Below are positions 25,585 to 34,642 of a stretch of DNA of 55,412 bases, in pieces. Every line of letters begins with the position of its first letter. Within the stretch, counting starts at the first letter, position 1. The notes under the pieces were generated by a model. That model worked only from the letters and a program-made list of their open reading frames with translations, ran no database searches and was not told where the DNA came from. Where the stretch lies: positions 1 through 55,412 of the forward strand of contig JADYYQ010000080.1 of assembly GCA_020853585.1 (NCBI GenBank), read 5' to 3'. Position numbers and translations under genes: made by a program. The DNA is from Ottowia sp. (GTDB taxonomy: Bacteria > Pseudomonadota > Gammaproteobacteria > Burkholderiales > Burkholderiaceae).

Positions 25585-26076
25585 ATGAGCATGAACGATT
25601 TGCAGGAAATAATTTGTGGAGCAGATTTAGAGCGCTGGCGGATTGAAAATGGCTTCACACAGGGGGCGGCAGCCCATGCTTTTGGTTTGCAAAATGCCAA
25701 ATGGTGGCAACTGACCCGCGCAAAGCCAGGCGAGCCAATTGCTGACCCCGTGTTAGCGATGCTGCTTTATATTTATCGAAAACATCCCGCTTCTGTCCCT
25801 ATACAGTCGCCGGAAAACATCAAGGAATTTTATGAATACCTTGGGTTGAAAGATACCGTCCAGGATCGAGATAAATTTGCTACGTTGATTGGACGATCAA
25901 CCCCGTCCGTTTACCGTCTTTTGTTGCATGATGGTCAGCCTGGAAAACCTGTTTTGCGTTGGACAGAGGCCGTTCTAAGATTAAAGTTAACGCCCCAAGA
26001 AAGTCTGAAGTTAATGACCAAGGTGGTCAGTCATGTCAACGTTCATCAAACTTTGGAAGAGGATGATGAAGGCTGA
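25585..26076 (+). CDS. double helix-turn-helix regulator (candidate transfer regulator)
   Basis: A 163-residue protein with two Cro/XRE-like helix-turn-helix units. The first is at about residues 15-60 (WRIENGFTQGAAAHAFGLQNAKWWQLTRA, recognition helix around LQNAKWWQL). The second is at about 95-140 (FATLIGRSTPSVYRLLLHDGQPGK). Both are followed by a similar 'P(V)L...LL/VLRLK' helix, so the protein looks like an internal duplication. It lies just downstream of the strongest palindromic operator, which suggests self-regulation and control of the other operons with the same site. The ATG at 25585 has a weak ribosome-binding site; ATG 25591 is possible. Confidence 0.75.
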   Translation: MSMNDLQEIICGADLERWRIENGFTQGAAAHAFGLQNAKWWQLTRAKPGEPIADPVLAMLLYIYRKHPASVPIQSPENIKEFYEYLGLKDTVQDRDKFATLIGRSTPSVYRLLLHDGQPGKPVLRWTEAVLRLKLTPQESLKLMTKVVSHVNVHQTLEEDDEG

Positions 26077-26755
26077 AAAAAACAACTCCATCGTCGAATT
26101 GTCCAGCGTCTATTTCTATGAAGATGCTGCGCCAAAGGTATTGTCATTGAAAGATTGTAAATTACCGACGAATAATCCTATTGCGGGAACTTTTTCTGCC
26201 TTATACGGCTCACAAAGTAAACAGGATGGGTTTATGGCGGCGCGTGCTTATGCAGACAAACATCGTCTTGAATTTACGGTAGTAGATTTTTCAATGGATC
26301 TGCGGCAAAAACAGAATGCTTTAATAACGGATGCAGAGGATATCCAACACTACGATTTTATGTCTGTCCAGCGCTTGTCGCGTGGCATGACCAACGAACT
26401 GCGCGCCATTTTTCAAGAAAAGCTGGCACAACAAGGTGCGCTGACGGCAACAATGGACACATCCAATTTAGCGAAATTGATTGTGCAACGACCGGATATG
26501 ATGGTTTCTATTATGGATGAACCCGGCTGGAAACATTTAAAAGTGATTGCCTACCCAGCTAAATTGACGATTAGCGATAAGCCGTTGAGCATTGCTACGC
26601 TACATTTTCATGATTGGGGACTGATAAAAGAAGCAAGTTGCAGACTGAATCCTGGTATGCGTATTACGCTTGAGCCACCTGGCCAACAAGATCAAAATCG
26701 TGACCACCAAAAACAAGGTCAACGTGATAGCCCTGGCCGTTTAAAAATGCGATAA
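26066..26755 (+). CDS. protein of unknown function downstream of HTH regulator
   Basis: Not recognised. The start at 26066 is favoured because GGAAG lies six bases upstream and it overlaps the regulator's stop, giving a 229-residue product; the open frame begins at 26033. There is no signal peptide or membrane segment. The last 30 residues are Gln/Asp/Arg-rich and look disordered. Tight coupling to the regulator suggests a linked role, such as an effector or co-regulator. Confidence 0.72.
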   Translation: MKAEKNNSIVELSSVYFYEDAAPKVLSLKDCKLPTNNPIAGTFSALYGSQSKQDGFMAARAYADKHRLEFTVVDFSMDLRQKQNALITDAEDIQHYDFMSVQRLSRGMTNELRAIFQEKLAQQGALTATMDTSNLAKLIVQRPDMMVSIMDEPGWKHLKVIAYPAKLTISDKPLSIATLHFHDWGLIKEASCRLNPGMRITLEPPGQQDQNRDHQKQGQRDSPGRLKMR

Positions 26756-26758
26756 AAA

Positions 26759-27124
26759 TCAAGGTGCAACTTCTCTCACTAGGCTTAACTGATAGTTTGT
26801 GTTGAGGAATTGCATCAATCGTTCGGCAGTTTCAGGACTCTGGCAGCTCAACAGGACAATTGCGCCTGGAATAGTCATGGCACGTTCTAAATAGCGTTTT
26901 GCTGTCAGTGTGAAAGCATCTTTATCGGTGATCGTTGCTGTGGCCAAACCTTCACGTTGGGTGACTTCAATTGTTTTGTTGATCGCACGTTCTACCGCTG
27001 GTGGGAAGCATATTTTTCCTGCTTTGTTGTAGAACAACAAAGCAATAATAAATGGCACGCAACGCCCATCGTCTGTTTTTGCGTAATAAGCAGGGATAGC
27101 TTCAATGTAGGGTCGGTTTCGCAT
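26759..27124 (-). CDS. small protein of unknown function
   Basis: A 121-residue protein without recognised motifs. A mildly hydrophobic stretch near residues 25-40 (CVPFIIALLFYNKAG) and 'AIVLLSCQSPETAERLMQF' are seen. It is transcribed from the bidirectional operator at 27164-27207, back-to-back with the transglycosylase-dotM operon, and ends three bases from the gene at 26066-26755. A transfer role is inferred only from that shared control. Confidence 0.65.
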   Translation of the reverse strand: MRNRPYIEAIPAYYAKTDDGRCVPFIIALLFYNKAGKICFPPAVERAINKTIEVTQREGLATATITDKDAFTLTAKRYLERAMTIPGAIVLLSCQSPETAERLMQFLNTNYQLSLVREVAP

Positions 27125-27163
27125 CTCTCTTGGCTCGATTCATGGTTATCTTTTATACGCCTC

Positions 27164-27207
27164 TTGCAATTATTTTGCGTAATGTATATTATACAAAATA
27201 ATTGCAA
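27164..27207. promoter_or_regulatory. palindromic operator of the transglycosylase-dotM-dotL operon
   Basis: Perfect 14-base arms TTGCAATTATTTTG (27164-27177) and CAAAATAATTGCAA (27194-27207) flank the 16-base core CGTAATGTATATTATA. It stands between divergent genes (27124 minus, 27235 plus). The core and inner arms match 25445 and 50840 closely, while the outer arms differ. Confidence 0.75.
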
Positions 27208-27234
27208 TGTGCAACAACAGGAGAGAAGGTAGTT

Positions 27235-27636
27235 ATGCCGGTTTTGCCTATGGATACGTTTCCCCAAATTCCAGTATGTGTTGTGCAAGCGGCAAGTGAT
27301 TACTCTTTGCCGCTACGCGGTTTGTTGGCCGTCTGGTTAACAGAAGGTGGGCGCGTTGGGACACAGAGTGTAAATAAAAATGGCACAACAGACTATGGCC
27401 CTATGCAGATTAATACATTGTGGGCCAAACGCCTTTATGCGGACTTCGGTGTTACCGAACAGATGATTACGCATGATTTTTGTTGGTCTATGCGAGCGGC
27501 GGCCTATATTCTCAGATATGAAATTAACCAGGCTCAGGGTAGCTTTTGGGATGGTGTTGGACATTACCATTCACGCACACCCAAGTTCAAGTATGCCTAT
27601 ATCGAGCGTGTTTATAAAAATTCTTTGAAGTTTTGA
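27235..27636 (+). CDS. VirB1-like lytic transglycosylase
   Basis: Peptidoglycan-cleaving transglycosylase (SLT/lysozyme-like), expected to open the cell wall for the mating channel. The catalytic glutamate is in 'LLAVWLTEGGRVG', and the substrate-site box follows as 'TTDYGPMQINTLW'. 'AAAYILRYEI' and 'GVGHYHSR' complete the fold. At 133 residues it is a minimal domain. The start at 27235 follows GGAGAGAAGG; an upstream ATG at 27202 overlaps the operator. No classical signal peptide is visible, so export may be non-standard or channel-linked. It resembles the N-terminal half of PilT (44824-45531). Confidence 0.88.
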   Translation: MPVLPMDTFPQIPVCVVQAASDYSLPLRGLLAVWLTEGGRVGTQSVNKNGTTDYGPMQINTLWAKRLYADFGVTEQMITHDFCWSMRAAAYILRYEINQAQGSFWDGVGHYHSRTPKFKYAYIERVYKNSLKF

Positions 27637-27640
27637 CGCC

Positions 27641-28771
27641 ATGCGTACGCAAAGATACAACGATATGGGGATGATCAATTTTGGCATGGCCATATTGGGT
27701 ATTTGTTTTTTATTTTACCTCTGGTATACGGCACATGCCGATATTGTTTACGTTGGTATGCAGTGGGTCTGGCATCAATTAGCAATTTTTGATTGGCCAT
27801 TGACGAGAAATATCATTTCACGTTGGCAACAAGAGGTGATTTATTTTGCCTCTAACTCAGATGTAGTTAGCTTTGAGAAGTTTTTATATGTCTTGAACAG
27901 AACAGGTTATCTGTTTATTTGGATTCCATTGTTTCTGACGGTTCGCGGGATTACGCTGGCGATCAAGCATAAAGCGAACAAAACACGCCGCAAAATTACA
28001 GCAGAAACATTGCCGTGGGTAATATCTAAACATTCTCCAGCGATTATTCCGTCTTTGTATTACGGTGATCGCGATAACTTATTACTCAACACGAACCCTG
28101 AAGAACACCGTAGCGCGATTTCTCCGCAAGAGTGGGTTGAGCATCATGGGTTAGTCGTCAATGGTGTTTTAGATCGCGCACATTGTCATCAGTTATTGGT
28201 GGCCGACCTGGGTCAACCGATCAGCTCCATTGATGAGTTAAAGCCATATGAAAAAACCATGTTCGCTATTTTTGGCGGGCGTATTTTTTCAGAGACGAGA
28301 GATTTAGAACGTACGCAAAACTTGCTGGATGACTTGAATCGTTCGTGTCATCACCATAGGTGGAACGGGGAAAAAGGATACCCCGATCTATCTCTTGCAA
28401 ACAAAGACTTTGTTATTTATTTAAAGGACAAAAGAGCGGAGCAGTGGTTAAAAAAGCATCCCTATCCACGCACGTTGCTGCATTCCATGCACAAGACGGC
28501 ACTGTTATCTGGGAAATTACCTTCATCTCACTTTCGCTGGCTCAAAGGAATGGATCGGTTGCTTTGGTATGCGTTAAACACAACAGGCCGTAAGGCTCCG
28601 TTTATTGAGTCTGCCGCTGTTTTTTCTCAGGCCCTTTGGGAAGACTTTGCTTTTAATAATGGCTACAAACTGGTGGAGCCGTGTATTAACGATGCGATAG
28701 ATGGTATTGATGCCTATCTTATAAAAATAGGTCTTATAGCCGCACCGCAGAAGAGGGATGATAAGCCATGA
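27641..28771 (+). CDS. dotM: DotM/IcmP (R64 TrbA) coupling-complex protein
   Basis: Inner-membrane partner of the coupling ATPase DotL. Membrane segments are seen at about residues 14-32 (FGMAILGICFLFYLWYTAH) and 87-105 (GYLFIWIPLFLTVRGITLAI). A cytoplasmic C-terminal domain follows with family boxes 'ISPQEWVEHHGL', 'GGRIFSETRDLERTQNLLDDLNRS' and 'FRWLKGMDRLLWYALNTTGR'. The length of 376 residues is typical. It is followed with a four-base overlap by trbB, as trbA-trbB-trbC in R64. Confidence 0.95.
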   Translation: MRTQRYNDMGMINFGMAILGICFLFYLWYTAHADIVYVGMQWVWHQLAIFDWPLTRNIISRWQQEVIYFASNSDVVSFEKFLYVLNRTGYLFIWIPLFLTVRGITLAIKHKANKTRRKITAETLPWVISKHSPAIIPSLYYGDRDNLLLNTNPEEHRSAISPQEWVEHHGLVVNGVLDRAHCHQLLVADLGQPISSIDELKPYEKTMFAIFGGRIFSETRDLERTQNLLDDLNRSCHHHRWNGEKGYPDLSLANKDFVIYLKDKRAEQWLKKHPYPRTLLHSMHKTALLSGKLPSSHFRWLKGMDRLLWYALNTTGRKAPFIESAAVFSQALWEDFAFNNGYKLVEPCINDAIDGIDAYLIKIGLIAAPQKRDDKP

Positions 28772-29724
28772 ATAAAAAAGACCTTATTAAATGCGTCGAA
28801 CAATCTATCTGGGTGCAATTTTCAGGCACAGGGTTGTTGCAAAACTCAAGCAAAATTAGCCTTAATCAAGACATCACGTTTAAGAAAAATGGTTCTGCCA
28901 TTCAAGTGCAGTATCACCACAATGCACAAGCTGTAACGCTTGATGAATTTTCGAATGAAGTATTAGCGAGTGCAGCGTTTACAAGGTTACAAGTCGTTAT
29001 ACGGCGTTACACACGCTATCGGTGTTTTGCAAAATGTGTAAAAAATATCGTCAAGTGGGGCGTAGCCCCTGCTGCTGTATTTGTTTTTGCGTTGGCAATC
29101 AATATGGCAATGACTAAGCGAATGGGAACGAGTGTGTCCATCGCTTCGCCCGCTTTAGCATTGCCATCCGCCGACATGAGTATCCTGCAATCAGCCGATG
29201 CACAGGTGGCACCTGTTAAAAGGCACAGTGATCTGGCTACAGCCATAGCAGATGGCGTTAAAGCCGGAAAGTATTCGGTTCAATTGTCCCGTGGCAAGAA
29301 AGGTACTTTGTATGTGTTTTCTGACCCGACATGTCAACACTGTAAATTACTTGAACCGGAGCTTGAGAAGCTTTCTCATGACTACACTATTCAGGTATTT
29401 CCTGTTTCCGTTTTTGGTGGGCAGTCTTCTATCGATCGTGTGGCACAAGTGCTTTGTCAGAAACCTGGAATACGTAAGGCAGTATGGAAGAAAGCGGTTG
29501 CTGGTGAAGATGTTGTGGTGGCGACATTTGAAAATGGTGTGGCAGTTATACCATCTGTATGTCAAGAGGGATACACAGCTATTGAAGCAAACGACAAAAT
29601 TTTTAAAGCGATGAATTTTGTTGGTACGCCAACGATCATTAATGCGCTTGGCGAACAGTTGCCAGATGCGCTACCTAATACTGAACTAGCCATTCGTCAC
29701 TGGATGGAAAGTGCAGGCCAGTAA
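28768..29724 (+). CDS. trbB: TrbB, DsbC-like thiol-disulfide protein
   Basis: Thioredoxin-fold protein resembling R64 TrbB and DsbC, probably helping disulfide formation in periplasmic transfer proteins. A membrane anchor lies at about residues 92-112 (WGVAPAAVFVFALAINMAM). The active site CQHC is at about 188-191 in 'YVFSDPTCQHCKLLEPELE'. The cis-proline loop appears as 'VGTPTIINALG' near 290. The N-terminal roughly 90 cytoplasmic residues are unusual for DsbC. It overlaps dotM by 4 bases and the primase gene by 1 base (TAATG). Confidence 0.9.
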   Translation: MNKKDLIKCVEQSIWVQFSGTGLLQNSSKISLNQDITFKKNGSAIQVQYHHNAQAVTLDEFSNEVLASAAFTRLQVVIRRYTRYRCFAKCVKNIVKWGVAPAAVFVFALAINMAMTKRMGTSVSIASPALALPSADMSILQSADAQVAPVKRHSDLATAIADGVKAGKYSVQLSRGKKGTLYVFSDPTCQHCKLLEPELEKLSHDYTIQVFPVSVFGGQSSIDRVAQVLCQKPGIRKAVWKKAVAGEDVVVATFENGVAVIPSVCQEGYTAIEANDKIFKAMNFVGTPTIINALGEQLPDALPNTELAIRHWMESAGQ

Positions 29725-31001
29725 TGGGTAAATATATTCGCTTCAGTGAAACGCTTTTAGAGCAAATGCGCAGCAACATCAATTTGCCTGAATTGATTGC
29801 CCGAGATATGACCCTTAAAAAAATGGGCAATAATTTCGTTGCTAAATGCCCGTTTCATGAAGAAAAGACCGCATCATTTAACGTCTCATCGAATAAAAAT
29901 ACTTACCGTTGCTATAGTTGTGGAGCCTATGGTGATGCGATTGCATGGCTGCGCCATAAGCATCATTTGTCTTTTTACGAGTCAGTTATTCGTCTGGCCG
30001 GAATTTTCGGTGTGCCACTGCCCGCAGAAGAAGAGAGTAGTCCTGAAAATAAAATTGAGCGTCAACATCTGGCCAATTTGTATCAAACTTTAAAAGCGGC
30101 GCACAAAATATACCGTCACGGACTTTTAAAAAGCCAATTGGCGCGTGATTATTTGGAAAAGACGCGCGGATTAACTCAGGCAACCATCGCACAATTTGAG
30201 TTAGGTGTAGTGGCCAGCGGTGTTCTACCTTTTTTAGATAAGGTAGACCGTGCGGACTTGATTGCAAGTGGGTTGGCTATCGAAAGCGACAATGGAACGC
30301 TTTATGATCGTTTTCGTCACCGCATCATGTTTCCTATTCACAATGAACGTGGCAATGTAATAGGGATGGCGGGCCGAATACTCACCACACAGCAAGACAA
30401 ATTTCCGAAATACATTAATAGCCCAGAGACAGCTATTTTCCACAAAGGCCAGGAACTCTATGCTTTGCATTTGGCAAAGCAAGCGATTCGAGAAAGTGGC
30501 ATAGCCGTCATTGTCGAAGGCTATTTAGATGTGATGAGCTTGCATCAAGCAGGTGATCAGCGTGCTGTTGCCCCAATGGGAACATCCATTACTCAGCGAC
30601 AAGTCAATCGTATTTTTGCTTATGCGGATACCCTTGTTTTTGCATTGGATGGTGACAAGGCGGGCAGAAAAGCAATATTGACGATGCTCCCTGTATTGCT
30701 TGGTGAAATGAACGATAAAAAAACCGCCAAGGTCTTATTGTTGCCGGAAGATGAAGACCCCGATTCATTTGTGAGAAAGCAAGGAATTAATGCCTGGCTA
30801 TCTGTTGTAGAAAATGCCACGCCTTTAAGTATAGTACTGGTGGATTATGTGAGGGATGGTACAGACCTGGGTTTACCAGAGGGGCAAGTTGCAGCGGCTG
30901 AAAAAGCAAAAGAGGTGTTGACCTGGATAAAAAAAGCGGGCCTTTTCAAATTAGCCCTGCAACGCAAGTTTGAAGAAGTCATCGGGTTTCCGCTGGATTA
31001 A
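29724..31001 (+). CDS. DnaG-like DNA primase
   Basis: Bacterial-type primase that would make RNA primers on single-stranded DNA. The N-terminal CHC2 zinc finger is complete (C42, H45, C63, C66 in KCPFHEEKTASF...YRCYSCGAYGD). The RNA-polymerase core contains 'RIMFPIHNERGNVIGMAGRIL' and 'KFPKYINSPET'. The TOPRIM part has 'AVIVEGYLDVMSLHQAG' and 'LVFALDGDKAGRKA'. At 425 residues it lacks most of the C-terminal helicase-binding domain of chromosomal DnaG (about 580). It lies between trbB and dotL, where R64 has no primase (R64 uses Sog). A role in primer supply for the transferred strand is likely. Confidence 0.93.
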   Translation: MGKYIRFSETLLEQMRSNINLPELIARDMTLKKMGNNFVAKCPFHEEKTASFNVSSNKNTYRCYSCGAYGDAIAWLRHKHHLSFYESVIRLAGIFGVPLPAEEESSPENKIERQHLANLYQTLKAAHKIYRHGLLKSQLARDYLEKTRGLTQATIAQFELGVVASGVLPFLDKVDRADLIASGLAIESDNGTLYDRFRHRIMFPIHNERGNVIGMAGRILTTQQDKFPKYINSPETAIFHKGQELYALHLAKQAIRESGIAVIVEGYLDVMSLHQAGDQRAVAPMGTSITQRQVNRIFAYADTLVFALDGDKAGRKAILTMLPVLLGEMNDKKTAKVLLLPEDEDPDSFVRKQGINAWLSVVENATPLSIVLVDYVRDGTDLGLPEGQVAAAEKAKEVLTWIKKAGLFKLALQRKFEEVIGFPLD

Positions 31002-31004
31002 ATC

Positions 31005-33224
31005 ATGACGATTAATCCTAACCATGAGATAGACCAATCGCGCTTGATGCGCGATACACGATCAAACGAAGAGCGCTTTTTTAGTACGCTATTTCGCCCA
31101 TCTAATTTTCGTAATTTCCTGATTTGCTTTATTGCCATGCAGCTCTACCTGCCAGCGCTTTGGCCTGTATGGTTGATATTGATCTGGGTGCTTGTGATGG
31201 CGTTTCAGGATCAGCATTTCAAGATGCCGTTAAGAATGCCAAAAGACGTAGGCGGATTTGACCGTACTGACTATTACGAAGAGTTGATAGAAGAAAGTTG
31301 GTTTTGGGGATTAGCACGTAAATCGCGCACAGTGCGTAAGTTACTGGTAGCGGGAGGGATTTTATATATCGGATATTTAAGATCGCCAAATTTTCACGAT
31401 CAAGGGCGCGAGTGCTGGCTGACAAATGACGATGCACGTACCCATTTGTTTTTGGCGGGTACAACAGGCAGTGGCAAAACAGAGACGCTAGTCGGGCTGA
31501 TGTTTAACGCCTTATGCTGGGGTTCGGGCGCAAGCATGGGCGATGGTAAGGCAGATTCAAACCTGGCATTTTGCTTATGGTCACTTTCGCGTCGCTTTGG
31601 TAGAGAGGATGACTTCCTTGTCTTGAATTACCTCACGGGTGGTTTAGACCCGTTTCAACGTATTGTTGAGCGAGAAGAAAAACGTTTTGCGGAGAATCCT
31701 GTATTAGCGCAATCTAATTCAATGAATCCTTTTTCTGAGGGCGCAGCAGATTTCCTGTTGCAGCTTATGGCTTCTCTTTTGCCTACCGCAAGCGGTGACG
31801 GTGCTCAGTGGCAGCAAAAAGCATTGAATATGATTGATGCGCTGCTACGTACACTTTGTTATAAAAGAGCCAAGGGTGAATTAGATATTTCTATTAGTGT
31901 TATTCGTCACTATCTCTCACTACAAAATCTTGTGCAGCTTTACATTGAAGGGCTGGAAGGAAAATTACCTGAACTCGCTTTTTTGCCCATTAAAGCTTAT
32001 TTTGAGACAGGTTTACCTGGATTTAACCCGGGTTTAGCACATGACCCAACACAGTGGGATGCCGAAGTATTTAACCAGCATGGATACCTGACAGGCCAAT
32101 TTGCACGCACGCTCTCCATGATGATGGATACCTACGGATTTATCTTTGAGGATAAATATCCTGAGATAGATATGCTTGATGTATTGCTGAATAATCGGAT
32201 ATTGGTGGTCATGATTCCATCGCTGGAAAAATCTTCTACCGAAGCAGCCTCTCTTGGCAAGCTATATATCGCATCAATTCGCCTGATGATGGCTAAAAAC
32301 CTTGGTTATCGTTTAGAAGGCACAAAAGCCGAAGTACTGGATTCGAAGGCGACCAATGCCCCTAACCCGTACATGATTATTAGCGATGAGCTGGGCTATT
32401 ATTTTGCTGAGGGCATTGCCGTCATGTTTGCACAAGCGAGATCGTTAGGTTTTATGATGGTAGCTGCTGTCCAGGATGTTCAAGGGTTGAAACGTGGTGA
32501 TGCAAATAATGAAGCGGCATCCATGATCGCAAATACGAAGGCGAAATGGACGCTAGCATTAGAAGACCCCGAGGATACTTTTAAATTAATCGAAAAAGCG
32601 GGTGGAACAGCGTATTACAGTGTACTTTCTGGTCATGATGCAACGAACGGTGCATTTGCTACGTCTTATGAAGCACAGAAAGGCGCTGGTGTGCAGAGTA
32701 AAGAACGCATCACGTTAGCCGATGTAAAAGGGCTGAACTCAGGAGAGGGTCTTGTTATTTTTAAGAATGCCGTGGTTCCGTGTGCTTCTTTTTATATTCC
32801 TGATGCGCAAAAGAAAACATCAACATTGTCGGCGCGTATTAATAGATTTATTCAAATTGAACGGCCACGTTTCAAACGATTGCCAGGTAATGCGAAAAAA
32901 ATAAGTGGGTTTAATACCAATCTGGTTGACTATGTTGCGGCGCAACTGAGTCGTAGCGAGAAACCTTATTACCCGTCGCTTGACGATCCAATTCTAGCGG
33001 CTGTTATGTCAACAGCCAATCATATGAATGATGTTCAGCGTTTTGTTATTTCACCTGTTGAACGCGGCATCGTTTTATTTGAAGCGGCAAGAAGGGCATT
33101 AAGACAGGCTGAGTCTTCTGGTCGGACTGGATATATGCACCAAGCAAAACATACTGACCCGATTGAATTAATGCCAGGCGATATGGATGAATGTTGGCTC
33201 GATCAAGACGGTTATGACGACTGA
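31005..33224 (+). CDS. dotL: DotL/IcmO (R64 TrbC) type IV coupling ATPase
   Basis: Coupling protein of the VirD4/DotL family that recruits relaxase-DNA to the channel. Two N-terminal membrane segments are at about residues 35-65. Walker A is at about 153-160 (TTGSGKTE) and Walker B follows as 'PYMIISDELGYYFAEGIA'. Then come 'ARSLGFMMVAAVQDVQGLKRG' and 'NTKAKWTLALEDPEDT'. The length of 739 residues is typical. Its last bases overlap or abut the next ATPase gene. Confidence 0.95.
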   Translation: MTINPNHEIDQSRLMRDTRSNEERFFSTLFRPSNFRNFLICFIAMQLYLPALWPVWLILIWVLVMAFQDQHFKMPLRMPKDVGGFDRTDYYEELIEESWFWGLARKSRTVRKLLVAGGILYIGYLRSPNFHDQGRECWLTNDDARTHLFLAGTTGSGKTETLVGLMFNALCWGSGASMGDGKADSNLAFCLWSLSRRFGREDDFLVLNYLTGGLDPFQRIVEREEKRFAENPVLAQSNSMNPFSEGAADFLLQLMASLLPTASGDGAQWQQKALNMIDALLRTLCYKRAKGELDISISVIRHYLSLQNLVQLYIEGLEGKLPELAFLPIKAYFETGLPGFNPGLAHDPTQWDAEVFNQHGYLTGQFARTLSMMMDTYGFIFEDKYPEIDMLDVLLNNRILVVMIPSLEKSSTEAASLGKLYIASIRLMMAKNLGYRLEGTKAEVLDSKATNAPNPYMIISDELGYYFAEGIAVMFAQARSLGFMMVAAVQDVQGLKRGDANNEAASMIANTKAKWTLALEDPEDTFKLIEKAGGTAYYSVLSGHDATNGAFATSYEAQKGAGVQSKERITLADVKGLNSGEGLVIFKNAVVPCASFYIPDAQKKTSTLSARINRFIQIERPRFKRLPGNAKKISGFNTNLVDYVAAQLSRSEKPYYPSLDDPILAAVMSTANHMNDVQRFVISPVERGIVLFEAARRALRQAESSGRTGYMHQAKHTDPIELMPGDMDECWLDQDGYDD

Positions 33225-33234
33225 AAAGAAAAAT

Positions 33235-34605
33235 ATGAGCCAAATTTTGATCGGGAATGATTTCTGGAAGATGCGCAATGAAAACATCAGCCTTCCTATC
33301 TATTGGCGCGAATCTGAAGTGTCAAACCACCATGTCGGCGTAGCAGGTACCTCAGGCGCAGGTAAGACACATTGGATACGGCAATTTGTTACAGGCATGT
33401 CAGATACTATAGAAATAGACATTTTTGATTACCACGGTGATATCGAAATACCTGGCGCAACTACGGTTTTATTTAGCGAGGCAACCCGCTACGGATATAA
33501 CCCCCTGATATTAAATACCGATGAACACTACGGTGGTGTAAGGCGGGCTGTTAATGATGTGATTCAGGCAATCAACAGTACATCGAGAAAACTTGGAGCC
33601 AACCAAGAAGGTGTTTTAAGGAATTTGCTACTGGATACTTACATGCTCAAAGGTATTTATGCAGATAACCCGCTGTCATGGAAAAAGCGTGAAGCCAGTG
33701 AAGCTGAAATTAAAGAGATGAAGGCACAACGTAATTGGTCTGGTCTGCGTGAAATATATCCATCGCTCAGTGATGTTATCAATCTCGCTAAAAGGAAATT
33801 AAAAGCATTATGGATGGGAATAGAAGATAAAGATCATGGCAGACAAGCACTGAGTGCTTTCGATGATTACGCACGCGCGATGGCGGCAATCAATCAACTA
33901 CGTATCAAACTGAATAAAGCAAATATAAAAGACGACGAGGAATCACAGCGATTAGAAAAGCGTATGGAGGTTGCTAAAGGAAAAGCGCTTGAGACACATG
34001 CCACCTTTCTTAATAATATGGAAAGTGGCAGAGAATTTGAAGAAGCGATGAAGTACAACAGTAAAGATGTACTTTTAAGCGTTATTACGCGCTTGGAAAA
34101 TCTCCATGCAACAGGCATCTTTAACGCTAATCCACCGCCATTTGGTAATGCGCGTATTCGTCGGTATGTTCTCAAACCACTTGCGCAGTCAGAAGACGAA
34201 CTCAAAATGTTTGTACGTTTTCGATTACGCGCAATTATCAGGGAAAGGATGCAGCGCGGTGAGTCGGGGGGGAAACTGGAACACTTCATCGTGCTGGACG
34301 AGTCAAAAAAATTTAATGACGAAGATGCCAGTAACCCGATCAATATCATTGTGAATGAGCTACGTAAATTTGGCTTAGGGATTTTATTGTCTGGGCAGTC
34401 TCCAGCACATTTTAGTTCTGACTTTATAAAAAATGCGGGGACGTTGCTTCTTTTAAATCTGGCCACATCAGATTGGGATGAAGCTGCACGTAAATTGAAG
34501 ATAGAGGTTAAAAATTTAAAGTACCTCAAACCTCAAGAGAGTGCTGCTGTCAGGATGTTGGAAAAACGCCAATCTGCTGTGTTTCGCCAAATTAAATTTG
34601 GATAA
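33235..34605 (+). CDS. second HerA/DUF87-type ATPase beside DotL
   Basis: P-loop ATPase of the HerA/VirB4/VirD4 superclass. Walker A GTSGAGKTH is at about residues 37-45, a Walker B-like 'HFIVLDESKKFND' near 360 and a sensor-like 'GLGILLSGQSPAHFSSDFI' near 390. No membrane segment is found and a charged helical insertion lies between about 180 and 280. At 456 residues it is much shorter than DotL. R64 has no such gene next to trbC. The start could also be ATG 33214; 33235 was chosen because it lies after the dotL stop. It may be a motor for pilus/channel or DNA handling; the substrate is unknown. Confidence 0.82.
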   Translation: MSQILIGNDFWKMRNENISLPIYWRESEVSNHHVGVAGTSGAGKTHWIRQFVTGMSDTIEIDIFDYHGDIEIPGATTVLFSEATRYGYNPLILNTDEHYGGVRRAVNDVIQAINSTSRKLGANQEGVLRNLLLDTYMLKGIYADNPLSWKKREASEAEIKEMKAQRNWSGLREIYPSLSDVINLAKRKLKALWMGIEDKDHGRQALSAFDDYARAMAAINQLRIKLNKANIKDDEESQRLEKRMEVAKGKALETHATFLNNMESGREFEEAMKYNSKDVLLSVITRLENLHATGIFNANPPPFGNARIRRYVLKPLAQSEDELKMFVRFRLRAIIRERMQRGESGGKLEHFIVLDESKKFNDEDASNPINIIVNELRKFGLGILLSGQSPAHFSSDFIKNAGTLLLLNLATSDWDEAARKLKIEVKNLKYLKPQESAAVRMLEKRQSAVFRQIKFG

Positions 34606-34642
34606 CGAGATTTTATCGTGAGAATCCCCGGAAAAAACTGTA

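Noticed and set aside
33894-34529. 211-codon antisense frame in the HerA-type ATPase gene
   Set aside because: Shadow frame rich in Ser, Leu and Arg, with no start signal and no family pattern.
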